Origin: Brevundimonas sp. Leaf363
GTDB taxonomy: Bacteria; Pseudomonadota; Alphaproteobacteria; Caulobacterales; Caulobacteraceae
NCBI RefSeq assembly: GCF_001424025.1
Contig: NZ_LMPZ01000001.1
Span: forward strand, 63,074-127,073
Length of the DNA stretch: 64,000 nt
Reading direction: 5' to 3'
Shown here: positions 24,575 to 33,936 of the stretch, one piece after another
Position numbering within the stretch: the first letter of the stretch is position 1
How the letters are laid out: the number at the start of each line of letters is the position of its first letter
Translations under genes and position numbers: made by a program
Notes under the pieces: generated by a model
Seen by the model: the letters and a program-made list of their open reading frames with translations, nothing else
Told to the model about the DNA's origin: nothing
Databases searched by the model: none

Positions 24575-26764
24575 CTAATCCATCAGCTGCTGCGCCAGAT
24601 AGGTGTAGTGGCGCGCCCAGCGGCGGGCGTTGGCGACCGGATCGGCGTCGTTGGAGTGACCGCCGCTAGTCTCCTCATAATAGAGGTGATCATAGCCCAT
24701 GTCGCCCAGACGCGCCGCGAACTTGCGGGCGTGGCCGGGATGGACGCGGTCGTCGCGCGTGTTGGTCGTGATGTAGACGCGTGGGTATCCGGCGCCCGGC
24801 CGCAGGTTCTGATAGCCGGAGTAGCGGGCGATATAGGCCGCTTCGGCCGGGATGCGCGGGTCGCCGTATTCCCCGATCCAGCTGGCGCCGGCCGGCAGGT
24901 CCCAGTAGCGCAGCATGTCGATCAGCGGGCTCTCGATGACCGCCGCGTTGTAAAGCTCCGGGTGCTGCGTGATCGAAACGCTGGTCAGTACCCCGCCGTT
25001 GGAGCGGCCGTAGATGCCGGTGTGGCGCGGGCTGGTGATGCGGCGCGCCTGCAGGTCGCGCGCCACGGCGGCGAAGTCGTCGAAGGCCAGCTGGCGGTGT
25101 TCCTTCAGCACGCTCTGGTGCCAGGCCGGGCCGAACTCACCGCCGCCGCGGATGTTGGCGATGACGTAGACGCCGCCGTTCTCCAGCCACAGCTTGCCCA
25201 TCTCGGGGATGTAGGCGGGCGGCTTGGAGACCTGGAAGCCGCCGTAGCCATAGATGATGGTCGGCGCCGTGCCTTCCATCGCCAGGTCGCGCGGGCGCAC
25301 GACGAAGTACGGGATCTTCGTCCCGTCGGTGGACGTGGCCTCGAACTGCTCGACTACGTCGCGCGAGGCGTCGAAGCGGGCGGGCGCGGACTTCAGTACC
25401 CGCGAGGCGCCGGAGGCGACGTCGGCGAGGCTGAGCGTCGACGGCGTCAGGAAGCCTTCGACGGTGTAGAAGACCCGGCCGCTCGACCGGCCGGCGGACG
25501 CCAGATGCACCGACGTGTTCTCCGGAACGTCCAGCGCCGTCTGGGGCCAGCCGAACTCGCCCCGGTCGCGGAAGCTGATGGCGCGACCCCGGACGTTGTC
25601 CAGGATGGTCGCCACGACATGGTCGTCGAACACGGCGACGTCCTCCACCGACTGCCGGTCCGTGGGCGCAAAGACCAGCAGATCGGCGTTCGAGACGGCC
25701 TGCGTCGCCGGATCGGCGGGACGAAGCTGCCACAGGTTGGCGGCGACCAGAGATCCGGGCTGGAACGCGCGCGTGTTGAGGGTCCAGGGCTCGTCGAGGC
25801 TGAAGACAAGCCGGGCGTCCGCGCCCGCGCCCGGGCCCATCGCGCCCCGCACCGACACCCGCTCCGGCAGGTTCAGCTTGACCGGGGCCCCATCGACCAG
25901 TTCCCAGGTCTCGCTGCGGAAGGTGTCGAGCGGGCGGTTGAACAGGACGGCGATCACGGCGCCCGCGTCGTTCCGCAACACCATCGGGCTGACGCCGTAC
26001 CCACCGTCCGCCTGCTCGCCGCGATAGACCTCGGTCGCCTGGGCCAGCGTCTGGCCGCGCTTCAGCGTCTTGACGATGAACGGATAGCCGCTCTCCGTCA
26101 GCGTCCCCGGCCCGAAGTCGGTGGCGACCAGCAGCGTGTCGCGATCCAGCCATTCGATGCGGTGCTTGCCCTCAGGCAGGTTGAAGCCGCCGTCCACGAA
26201 CGACTTGGTCGTCGTGTCGAACTCGCGAACCACCACGGCGTCCTTGCCGCCGTCCGACAGGTTGACGAGGCAGCGCGTCTCGTCCGGCGCCAGGCAGTCG
26301 GCGCCCTTGAACACCCAGTCCTTGCCCTCGACCCGCGACAGGGCGTCGATGTCCAGCAGGGTCTCCCACGACGGGCTGTCGGAGCGGTAGCTTTCCAGCG
26401 ACGTCCGCCGCCAGACGCCCTTGGGATTGGTCGCGTCCTGCCAGAAGTTGCCGACGCCTTCGCCCAGGAAGTAGGGCTGGGCGATGCGGTCCGTGGCGGT
26501 CAGGATCGCCTCGGCCTCACGGCGGAAGGTCTCGTAGCGCGGGTCGCCGGTCAGGGCGGCCAGCGACCGTTCGTTCTCGGCGTCGACAAAGGCCATGGCC
26601 TCGGCGCCGTTCACCTGTTCCAGCGCCAGATGATCGTCGGCGGCGCGCACCCCCTCGATCGACAGGTCGGTGGGCATGTGCGGCGGGGGGGTCAGTGATG
26701 GGCTTTGGGCCAGGGCGGGCGCGGCGAGTGTCGCGATGACAGCGGCGAGGGCGAGACGGTTCAT
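24575..26764 (-). CDS. Secreted S9A prolyl oligopeptidase family peptidase (paralog 1)
   Basis: 729 aa from the ATG at 26764, giving the signal peptide MNRLALAAVIATLAAPALAQ. An N-terminal seven-blade propeller region is followed by an alpha/beta hydrolase domain. The catalytic Ser is in GIYGRSNGGVL, the Asp in NTRDDRVHPGHA and the His in TSGGHSND. YGYGGFQVS and NIRGGGEFGP precede the serine, as in prolyl endopeptidases. It cleaves short peptides after proline, in the periplasm or outside the cell. It is a diverged tandem copy of the next gene. Confidence 0.92.
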   Translation of the reverse strand: MNRLALAAVIATLAAPALAQSPSLTPPPHMPTDLSIEGVRAADDHLALEQVNGAEAMAFVDAENERSLAALTGDPRYETFRREAEAILTATDRIAQPYFLGEGVGNFWQDATNPKGVWRRTSLESYRSDSPSWETLLDIDALSRVEGKDWVFKGADCLAPDETRCLVNLSDGGKDAVVVREFDTTTKSFVDGGFNLPEGKHRIEWLDRDTLLVATDFGPGTLTESGYPFIVKTLKRGQTLAQATEVYRGEQADGGYGVSPMVLRNDAGAVIAVLFNRPLDTFRSETWELVDGAPVKLNLPERVSVRGAMGPGAGADARLVFSLDEPWTLNTRAFQPGSLVAANLWQLRPADPATQAVSNADLLVFAPTDRQSVEDVAVFDDHVVATILDNVRGRAISFRDRGEFGWPQTALDVPENTSVHLASAGRSSGRVFYTVEGFLTPSTLSLADVASGASRVLKSAPARFDASRDVVEQFEATSTDGTKIPYFVVRPRDLAMEGTAPTIIYGYGGFQVSKPPAYIPEMGKLWLENGGVYVIANIRGGGEFGPAWHQSVLKEHRQLAFDDFAAVARDLQARRITSPRHTGIYGRSNGGVLTSVSITQHPELYNAAVIESPLIDMLRYWDLPAGASWIGEYGDPRIPAEAAYIARYSGYQNLRPGAGYPRVYITTNTRDDRVHPGHARKFAARLGDMGYDHLYYEETSGGHSNDADPVANARRWARHYTYLAQQLMD

Positions 26765-26778
26765 GCGAAACTCCAGCA

Positions 26779-26912
26779 AGATCCTCCACCGCGAAGCGGG
26801 GGAGGGGGACCGCGCTTGCGCGGTGGAGGGGGCGGGGTCACGCGCGGCGCTTGGGGTCGCCCCCTCCACCACTCCGTGGTCCCCCTCCCCCGTAAAGGAC
26901 GGGGGAGGATCT
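26779..26912. repeat. Palindromic intergenic repeat, family A copy 2
   Basis: It begins AGATCCTCC (26779) and ends GGAGGATCT (26912), the same termini as the copy at 2287-2430. The inner GGGGGAGGGGGACCGC and GGTCCCCCTCCCCC arms also pair. It sits between the two tandem S9 peptidase genes, within their likely shared transcript. There it could form a long RNA hairpin that separates their expression. Confidence 0.85.
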
Positions 26913-26917
26913 AAGGT

Positions 26918-29071
26918 CTACTCCTGCGCCGGCTGATCCATCAGCCTGCGCGTCAGATAGGTGTATTCCAGCGCGATGCGGCGGGCCGTTTCGCGCAGGT
27001 TGGCGCCGGCCGCGTGGCCGCCGTCGGTGTTCTCATAGAACAGCACCGGATAGCCCAGCTCCTCAAGCCGCGCGGCCGCCTTCCTGGCATGTCCGGGGTG
27101 GACGCGGTCGTCCTTGGTCGAGGTGTGGATGAAGACTTCCGGATAGGGCTGGCCGGCCGCCAGTCGCTGGTACGGCGAATATTCCGCGATCCAGGCCCGC
27201 TCGGCCGGAATGTCCGGATTGCCGTATTCGCCCTGCCAGCTGGCGCCGGCCAGCAGCTTGTTGAAACGGAACATGTCGAACAGCGGCACCTGGATGACCG
27301 CGCCGTTGATCAGGTCCGGGCGCTGGGTCAGCATCGCCCCCATGAACAGGCCGCCCTGACTGCCGCCCATGATCCCCAGATGCGGCTGCGAGGTGATGTT
27401 GCGCGCGGTCAGGTCCAGAGCCACGGCCTGGAAGTCCTCGTGCGCCCGCTGACGGTTGGGGCCCTGCGCCGCCTGGTGCCAGCGCGGGCCGAACTCGCCC
27501 CCGCCGCGCGTATTGGCGATGACGTAGACGCCGCCTCGCTCCAGCCACAGCTTGCCGACCGTGGCCGAATAGCCGGGCAGCAGCGAGCTCTGGAACCCGC
27601 CGTAGCCGTACAGCAGCGTCGCGTTCGACCCGTCCATCGGCATGTCGGCCTTGTGGACCACGAAATAGGGCACCATCGTCCCGTCGGCGCTGCGGGCCTG
27701 GAACTGGTCGACGGTCATGCCCTCGGCGTCGAACTTGGCCGGCAGGGATTTCACCTGTTCCGGCGCTGCGGCCGTGCTCAGATCGGTCAGCCACAGGCTG
27801 GACGGGTTCAGATAGCCGGTCACGCTGACGAAGATCTTGTCGTCGGTCTCGGATGCCGACCCCAGGCCGACGCTGACGTTCTGGGGCAGGTCCATGCGGG
27901 TCCGGCTCCAGTCGGCCGGGTCATAGACATAGACGCCGCCGCGCACGTTTTCGTACAGCGCCACGACCAGCCGGTTGCGGGTGGCGGTGATGCCCTCGAT
28001 GGCCTCGCGCTCGGTCGGGCGCAGCACCAGGGTCGCCTGAACCGCCGGATCGGCCAGCCAGGCGTCCAGGTCGTAGGCCACCACGTCGCCGGTCTGGAAG
28101 GTCTGGCCCGACGGCGCGGTCCAGTCCTGATCGGTGGTGAAGACCAGCTTGCCCTGAACCAGGGCGTTGATGTTCGACTTCAGCGGCAGCGGCATCCGGG
28201 TCGTGGAGCCGTCGTCGTTCAGCCGCCAGGTCTCGGCCTCGTAGAAGTTGATCGCCCGGTTGATGAAGGTCGCCTTCGCCACGCCGTCGGCGTCGCGCAG
28301 TACATAGGCGCTGACGGAGACGTCGGTCGGCTGGCCGGTGAACAGGGTCTCGGCCTGGTCCACCGGCTGGCCGCGCCGCAGCCGCTTGACCACCATCGGA
28401 TAGCCCGAGGTCGTCAGTGTTCCTTCGCCGAAATCACGCGAGATCAGCAGGGTGTCGCTATCGACCCAGGCGGCGCCGCCCTTGGATTCCGGCAGGCTGA
28501 AACCGCCGTCGACGAAGGTGCGGGTCTCGCTGTCGAATTCCCGCGCCTCGGTGGCGTCCTTGCCGCCGTTCGACAGATAGACCAGGCACAGCCGCTCGCC
28601 CGGCGAAAGGCAGGTCGTGCCCTTGTAGACCCAGTTGGCGCCCTCGGCGGCCGACAGGGCGTCGAAGTCCAGGATCGTCTCCCACGTCGGCGTCGCGGTG
28701 CGATAGCTGTCCAGCGTCGTGCGCCGCCAGATGCCGCGCACGTGCTCGGCGTCCTGCCAGAAGTTGTCGATCGTGCCGTCACGATTGAAGCCGGGCGACG
28801 GGATCCGATCGCGCGATTCCACCAGCGCCAGCGCCTGCTGGTGCAGGGTCTCGTAGCGCGGATCCCCCTGCAGCACGCCCAGCGACCGCGCGTTGTGCGC
28901 CCGGACCCATTCCATGGCCCGCTCGCCCTCGACCTCTTCCAGCCACAGATAGGGATCGGACGCGTCGCTCTGAGCAAAGCCCTCCGCGGCGGCGGGGGCG
29001 GGGGTGTTTTGGGCCAAGGCGGGAACGGCTCCGGTCATCAGAAGGGCGGCGAGGGCGAGGCGTCGGATCAA
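26918..29071 (-). CDS. Secreted S9A prolyl oligopeptidase family peptidase (paralog 2)
   Basis: 717 aa from a TTG at 29071, with CGGAG seven bases upstream. This start gives a proper signal peptide (IRRLALAALLMTGAVPALAQ), while the next ATG (codon 12) would cut into it. The catalytic Ser is in GIMGGSQGGLFMG, the Asp in STKDDRVHPGHARK and the His in TDGGHAAG. It has the same fold and blocks as the neighbouring S9 gene, differing throughout the propeller. Signal peptide and TTG together suggest modest expression of a periplasmic peptidase. Confidence 0.92.
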   Translation of the reverse strand: MIRRLALAALLMTGAVPALAQNTPAPAAAEGFAQSDASDPYLWLEEVEGERAMEWVRAHNARSLGVLQGDPRYETLHQQALALVESRDRIPSPGFNRDGTIDNFWQDAEHVRGIWRRTTLDSYRTATPTWETILDFDALSAAEGANWVYKGTTCLSPGERLCLVYLSNGGKDATEAREFDSETRTFVDGGFSLPESKGGAAWVDSDTLLISRDFGEGTLTTSGYPMVVKRLRRGQPVDQAETLFTGQPTDVSVSAYVLRDADGVAKATFINRAINFYEAETWRLNDDGSTTRMPLPLKSNINALVQGKLVFTTDQDWTAPSGQTFQTGDVVAYDLDAWLADPAVQATLVLRPTEREAIEGITATRNRLVVALYENVRGGVYVYDPADWSRTRMDLPQNVSVGLGSASETDDKIFVSVTGYLNPSSLWLTDLSTAAAPEQVKSLPAKFDAEGMTVDQFQARSADGTMVPYFVVHKADMPMDGSNATLLYGYGGFQSSLLPGYSATVGKLWLERGGVYVIANTRGGGEFGPRWHQAAQGPNRQRAHEDFQAVALDLTARNITSQPHLGIMGGSQGGLFMGAMLTQRPDLINGAVIQVPLFDMFRFNKLLAGASWQGEYGNPDIPAERAWIAEYSPYQRLAAGQPYPEVFIHTSTKDDRVHPGHARKAAARLEELGYPVLFYENTDGGHAAGANLRETARRIALEYTYLTRRLMDQPAQE

Positions 29072-29104
29072 AAGCTTACTCCGGTCGTCGATGCGGACAT
29101 GGGG

Positions 29105-31528
29105 TCAGGCGGTCGGCTTGCCCAGAGGGCGCGCCGCCTCGGCCGCCTCGCGCGGCGCGATCTCGGCCTCGATCAGGGCGGGCAGGTCGGGGATGTCGAA
29201 GGGCTGGCTCTCGCGCGCCTTGGCGATCCGGCCGACCAGGCGGCCGAAGTTGTGCCGCAGGTTCTCGCGGCCTTCCTCGCCCAGCAGCCGCGTGGCCTTC
29301 AGCACCACGTCGTCCTGTTCCTCGTCGGCCTCCCGGCCCTCGGCCCAGCCGGCGACCCAGCGCTCCTGCCGCTCGACCACCTCGCGGGTGTGGTCGACCT
29401 CGAAGTCCAGCATCCCCCACTCCTTGTTCGGGTGGGACTGTTCGTTGGCGAAGGCGCGGTCGAACAGACGGCGCGCCGCCTGGGTCGAGGCGACGGCGTC
29501 CTCGGTGCGGCCGTACTTCCGCAAGAGGAAGGCGCCGATCATCGACATCCGCACCGAGTTGTAGCTGTGCAGGATGCCCGGATGGACGTGACCCTCGCCA
29601 TAGACCGAGGCGTCGGTGACCGTCTTCAGCAGCTCGCCTTCGTCCAGCAGGGCGACCGCCAGGTGCCAGCGCGCCATCAGCATGGACTGCACCAGATGCC
29701 GGGGGTCCTGGCGGATGTGCATGGTCGCCGGCAGGGCCAGCAGCCGCTTGTGATTGATCAGCCGGTCGATGTTCTCCAGCGCCGTGCGCGCCCGGAAGAC
29801 ATCCCACACCTCCAGCGCCCGATAGGCGTAGACCACCGCGACGACCGCCCGGTGGGCCATGGAGCTGTCGTACTTGTCGGCCAGCTGCTCGGCGGCGAAC
29901 AGCAGGGTGTGGTTGTCCTTGCCGCGCTTGCGCCGGACATAATAGCCGCGTTCGAAGGCGCGCCGGTTGAAGAAGAACAGGCTGTGGATCTGCCAGCCTT
30001 CCTCGTCATGGACCGCCCGGGCCAGCCTCTGGCCGGGGCCGGCGGTGAAGACGCGGACGCCGGAGAAGGGCGCCGTATCCGGCCCGACCGGATAGCGCAG
30101 GCGCACCATCCCGGCCTCTTCGTCGACCGTGAAGGTGCTGGCGGGGGCCTGGACCCGCTCGTAGCCCTCGGCATGGCGGAAGCGCAGTTCGATCCGCTCG
30201 GGGGCGGGGCCGGTGAACTCCAGGTCCGCCTCGATGATGCCGTGGCGGTATTTGTTCGGGACCGGCGTGACCACACCCCGCACGGCCGTCACCACCGTCG
30301 GCATCGGATCGGGCGTGAAGGCGCCGGACCGCGCCGCATAGGTGCGGATCATCTGCGACGTCGCTTCGTAGAACTCCGGCGTCTTGATGCGCGGCGCGTT
30401 CCAGATCAGGTCCATCAGATAGCCGTGGCTGATCGGGACGGTCCCCTTCTCCACCCGGTCGGCCAGGTTCAGACAGGCGGCGGCGGCGGCGTGCGACACC
30501 GCCAGTTCGGCGTACCAGGTGACGTTCTTGGTGCCGGTCTGAACGGCGCGGCGGAAGACGTCGATGTTGGTGCGCGAGATGCGGATGGTCGACTTGGGCT
30601 TCTTCTGCGCGGCCAGCAGGACGCCCAGCACCAGGATCGAGATGGCGTAGTTGAAGGCGCGGTTGGTCTGGAACTTGACCTCCGGCGAGCCCTCCGGCTG
30701 GGCCAGCTCCCGCTCGTGGACCACCTGCTTGTAATAGTCGAAGACGCCCAGGGCCGCGTCGTAGGCGCCCTGATAATCGCCGTCGATGATGCACCAGTGC
30801 CAGAGCACCGTGTGGATCGAGGCGTAGACGTGGATCTTGTCGTGGCGAACGCCGAGGTCGTCCTCGTTCAGCTGCTCGACCGCCTTGAAGGCATAGGCCT
30901 TGTACTTGTCGAACTTGGCGTCGCCCGGACGGCGGCCCAGTTCGATGGCCTTGTAGAGATAGACCACGAAGCAGTTGATGACGTAGCCGGCCAGCTCCGT
31001 CGAGGGCGGCTCGCCGGTCTCGGCCCAGGAGGCGTAGATCTGGCGGCTGATGTGGAAGGCCGTCTCCGGGTCCAGATTCCGGCGTGTGGCGATGGTGAAG
31101 TAGTCGAGGAACGCCTGCTGCGTCTGCGGCATCAGGGGGTCCAGCCAGGCGCCCTTGGCCCAGACCATCGCTTCGCCCGTGTCGGCCCGGCTCAGCGTCA
31201 TGCCGATATAGGCCCGGCCGGGCACGGCCTCGAACGCGAAGTCGCGCCAGGCCGTCCAGGGGGCCAGCTCGGCGGTCGTGTCCTCGTCCAGCGCGGCCTG
31301 CAGCACGTCCAGCTGGGCGCTCTCGGCCGCCGTGATCGCGCGCGCGGCCGCCTTCTGGCCCGAGCCCTTCGCCGCCCCGGCCTTGTCGGTCTCGGTCAGC
31401 GCATAGGCCTCGGCCAGACCGCCTTCGTGTCCGAACACCCGAACCAGGAAGGCCTCGTCGCGCCAGGCGCCGATCGCATTGGGGGCCGGATCACTCGCCG
31501 ACCGTCCCTCCGACGCCACCATAGTCAT
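29105..31528 (-). CDS. Large unrecognised protein sharing a domain with two glycan-locus paralogs
   Basis: 807 aa; cytosolic by appearance (no signal or membrane segment). Residues 1-400 are mostly helical with no motif I recognise. Residues 411-515 look like a beta-sandwich starting TVVTAVRGVV. Residues 516-720 are helical with VRRKRGKDNH, then AEQLADKY and AHRAVVAVVYAYRAL. The last two blocks align in order with proteins encoded at 34722-35759 ([21 protein letters not shown], [12 protein letters not shown]) and 37749-38885. This larger member may be a scaffold or enzyme for the same surface glycan. The start could also be the ATG two codons in. The function is unknown. Confidence 0.8.
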   Translation of the reverse strand: MTMVASEGRSASDPAPNAIGAWRDEAFLVRVFGHEGGLAEAYALTETDKAGAAKGSGQKAAARAITAAESAQLDVLQAALDEDTTAELAPWTAWRDFAFEAVPGRAYIGMTLSRADTGEAMVWAKGAWLDPLMPQTQQAFLDYFTIATRRNLDPETAFHISRQIYASWAETGEPPSTELAGYVINCFVVYLYKAIELGRRPGDAKFDKYKAYAFKAVEQLNEDDLGVRHDKIHVYASIHTVLWHWCIIDGDYQGAYDAALGVFDYYKQVVHERELAQPEGSPEVKFQTNRAFNYAISILVLGVLLAAQKKPKSTIRISRTNIDVFRRAVQTGTKNVTWYAELAVSHAAAAACLNLADRVEKGTVPISHGYLMDLIWNAPRIKTPEFYEATSQMIRTYAARSGAFTPDPMPTVVTAVRGVVTPVPNKYRHGIIEADLEFTGPAPERIELRFRHAEGYERVQAPASTFTVDEEAGMVRLRYPVGPDTAPFSGVRVFTAGPGQRLARAVHDEEGWQIHSLFFFNRRAFERGYYVRRKRGKDNHTLLFAAEQLADKYDSSMAHRAVVAVVYAYRALEVWDVFRARTALENIDRLINHKRLLALPATMHIRQDPRHLVQSMLMARWHLAVALLDEGELLKTVTDASVYGEGHVHPGILHSYNSVRMSMIGAFLLRKYGRTEDAVASTQAARRLFDRAFANEQSHPNKEWGMLDFEVDHTREVVERQERWVAGWAEGREADEEQDDVVLKATRLLGEEGRENLRHNFGRLVGRIAKARESQPFDIPDLPALIEAEIAPREAAEAARPLGKPTA

Positions 31529-31716
31529 TCCAAGCCGTCTCCAGATCCTCGAAGCCCCGGCGACGCCAAGCCTATGGCGGGTCTGGCGAAACCGCCACGG
31601 AGCAGCGCAGCCTTAGTATGCCCGCCCGGAGAATTGAAGCGAGCGCGACACCGCACCGCCTTTGCCCCGCCACACGCGCGGGTCTTCATGCGGCCATGAC
31701 TGCTCGCGGAGCCCGC

Positions 31717-33132
31717 ATGACTGTCCTTCTGTCCCGTCGTACCCTTCTGGGCGTCAGCCTGGCCGCCTTCGCCGCGCCCGCCTGCGCGGGCCCGCCGCCC
31801 GACAGCCTGACCCCCGCGGCCTTCGGGGCCGATGCGACCGGCGACGCGACCCAGGCGCTGAACGCCCTGTTCACCGCCGCCGCGCGGGCCGGGCGACCCG
31901 CCGACCTGTCCGCCCAGGCGACATACAGCGTCAGCCGGCTGGTCCTGCCCGACGGCCTTCAGACCACCGGAGACGGCGCCGTCTTTCGGGGCGACGACGC
32001 GACCGGCCGCAACCAGACCCTGGTCGCGGTGGGCGAACGCGTCCGCATGGAGGCGCTGAAGATCGCCATCTCGGGCGCCAGCCGGGCCGGCTTCCGCATC
32101 GCCACCATCGGCAAGGGATGCCAGTTCGAGCGCATCGAGATCGAGGCGGACCAGCAGACCGATACGATCGGCGTCATTTCCGCCGGCCAGGATGTGCGTA
32201 TCGGCGCCTTCCGCAGTCGCTTCGTCGACCGCCCCCTGCACATCAAGGTCGACGCCGCCAAGCCTGAGCGCAACTTCCGCCTCGGCCGGTTCGAGGCCGA
32301 GGGCTATGTCCGCGCGCTGCGACTGGACTACCTCGAACAGTTCGAAATCGGCCCGCTGACCGTGTCCGGCCGCTCGCCCAACGGCAGCAAGCATCCGGGG
32401 CACAACGGCATCCTGATCAACGGTTGCCACGACGGCGTCTTCGCCCCCTGCCGCATCGCCGATTCAGGCGAGCACGCCATCCGCATCGGCGGCGCCCAGC
32501 GCAACAGCGCGCGCCTGCGCTTCCAGGGCGTGGAGGCGATCCAGCCGGGCGGCTGCGGCTTCAAGATCAATCCCAACTTCCAGCGTTTCGCCGCCGAGGA
32601 CATCCAGATCGATCGGCTGCACAGCGAGGACGGCGGAGAGCCCCTCAGCGGCAACGCCGATGTCCTGCGCATCACCCACGGCCGCAACATCCGGGTGGGC
32701 GAGCTGACCGCGCGCGGAAACAAGCGCCGCGCCTCCGGCTGGACAGGCATCAAGCTGAACGACGTCAATGGACTGACGGTCGAGCGGGCCGACATTCAGG
32801 ACACGGTCAAGTCGCTGCTGCTGATCGACGAGCGGTCTGACGGCGATCCGGCGGGCGTCTACAACGTCCACATCAAGTCGTTCCGGGGCTCGGTGCGCGA
32901 CGCGCGCGCCTTCGTCGGCATCGAGTTCGTCTCGCCGACGTACGAGATCGGAAACATCCGCCTGGACGACGTGGATTTCCGGGGCGACGCGGTGAACCTG
33001 ATCGCCGTTTCCGGCGACGCGACCATCCGCACGAACGGCCCCGTCTCGATCCGGGGCCGCGCCCAAGGCCCCGCCAACATCGACGGCTTCGCGCCGGGCG
33101 CCCCGATCTCGGTCGATGTAACGCGCGCCTAG
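31717..33132 (+). CDS. Tat-exported right-handed beta-helix (pectate-lyase-like) protein
   Basis: 471 aa from the ATG at 31717 (GCGGAG upstream). An alternative ATG at 31696 adds seven residues. The N-terminus LLSRRTLLGVSLAAFAAPAC is a twin-arginine signal. The body is a series of short beta strands with repeated I/V-x-I patterns (HNGILINGCHDGVF, HAIRIGG, WTGIKLNDVNGLTVERADI), the parallel beta-helix of polysaccharide lyases and depolymerases. It probably binds or cleaves a surface polysaccharide in the periplasm. It is the only plus-strand gene within the glycan locus, and its TAG shares CTAG with the KdsB-like gene. Confidence 0.78.
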   Translation: MTVLLSRRTLLGVSLAAFAAPACAGPPPDSLTPAAFGADATGDATQALNALFTAAARAGRPADLSAQATYSVSRLVLPDGLQTTGDGAVFRGDDATGRNQTLVAVGERVRMEALKIAISGASRAGFRIATIGKGCQFERIEIEADQQTDTIGVISAGQDVRIGAFRSRFVDRPLHIKVDAAKPERNFRLGRFEAEGYVRALRLDYLEQFEIGPLTVSGRSPNGSKHPGHNGILINGCHDGVFAPCRIADSGEHAIRIGGAQRNSARLRFQGVEAIQPGGCGFKINPNFQRFAAEDIQIDRLHSEDGGEPLSGNADVLRITHGRNIRVGELTARGNKRRASGWTGIKLNDVNGLTVERADIQDTVKSLLLIDERSDGDPAGVYNVHIKSFRGSVRDARAFVGIEFVSPTYEIGNIRLDDVDFRGDAVNLIAVSGDATIRTNGPVSIRGRAQGPANIDGFAPGAPISVDVTRA

Positions 33133-33869
33133 GGCGTCAGGCCGCCCTCGCGGACGATGTCGATGATCTCGCGCAGGTCCTTGGGCGTATCGACCGACAG
33201 GGACTTGGACGGCTCGACCACCACCATCTGCAACGGCGCGCCACCTTCGATGAAGCGCAGCTCGTTGATGTCCTCGACCGTCTCGATCGGCCCCCGCGAA
33301 CGGCCGACGAAATAGTCCAGCGCCGCCTTGTTGTAGGCCAGCACGCCCACGTGCTTGAAATAATCGAAGTGCAGCGCGCTCTTCGGATAGGGAATGGGGC
33401 TGCGCGAGAAGAAGATGGCGCGGCCTGTCTCGTCGAACACCACCTTGATGTTGGTGCTGTCGATCACCTCGGCGGGGCTGCCCATCTTGCAGGTCAGATT
33501 GGCCGCATAGAGGCCCGTACCCGGCGCCGTCTCGGGGATGATCGCCTCGATGTCGCGATGGTCGATCAGCGGCTCGTCGCCGTTGATGCAGATGTAGAGG
33601 TCCGCCTGGACCTGCTCGGCTACCTCGTGCACCCGCGCCGTCGAGGAGCGGTGGTCCGGCGAGGTCATGATGTAGTTCAGACCGTGCGCCTGGCAGGCGT
33701 CGGCGATCCGCTGGTCGTCGGTCGCCACATAGACCTCGGCGATCTTCGACGAGCGCGCCACGCGCTTGTAGACCCACGCGATCATGGGCGAGCCGGCGAT
33801 GTCGGCCAGCGGCTTGCCCTCGAAGCGGGAGGAGCCGTAGCGGGCGGGGATCACCGCGACGATCTTCAT
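33129..33869 (-). CDS. KdsB-family CMP-ulosonic acid synthetase
   Basis: 246 aa. The CTP loop is IPARYGSSRFEGKPL at residues 7-21, and INGDEPLI holds the catalytic Asp. VIDSTNIKVV, SRSPIPYP and YKxVG-like (FKHVGVLAYNK) follow as in 3-deoxy-manno-octulosonate cytidylyltransferase. It transfers CMP to Kdo or a Kdo-like acid. The tail SLSVDTPKDL is the normal family ending. It is the last gene of the long minus-strand operon, 67 bp after the acetyltransferase. Whether this is the housekeeping kdsB or a dedicated copy cannot be told from one window. Confidence 0.88.
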   Translation of the reverse strand: MKIVAVIPARYGSSRFEGKPLADIAGSPMIAWVYKRVARSSKIAEVYVATDDQRIADACQAHGLNYIMTSPDHRSSTARVHEVAEQVQADLYICINGDEPLIDHRDIEAIIPETAPGTGLYAANLTCKMGSPAEVIDSTNIKVVFDETGRAIFFSRSPIPYPKSALHFDYFKHVGVLAYNKAALDYFVGRSRGPIETVEDINELRFIEGGAPLQMVVVEPSKSLSVDTPKDLREIIDIVREGGLTP

Positions 33870-33936
33870 ACGGGGTCTCGAAATCCTGTGATCGGCGAGC
33901 CTAGGGGCCGGGCCGCGAAATGGAAAGGCGCGGGGG

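Noticed and set aside
24404..26698. A 764-codon open frame on the plus strand
   Set aside because: Antisense shadow of the first S9 peptidase gene; no motif or start signal.
27014..31699. A 1561-codon open frame on the plus strand
   Set aside because: It lies opposite the S9 peptidase and 807-aa genes and reads as His/Gln/Gly/Arg-rich low-complexity sequence, the usual antisense shadow in GC-rich DNA.
31525..32430. A 301-codon minus-strand frame that would fill the strand between the KdsB-like and 807-aa genes
   Set aside because: It overlaps the beta-helix gene, whose Tat signal and strand pattern are convincing; the minus-strand frame has shadow-like composition.
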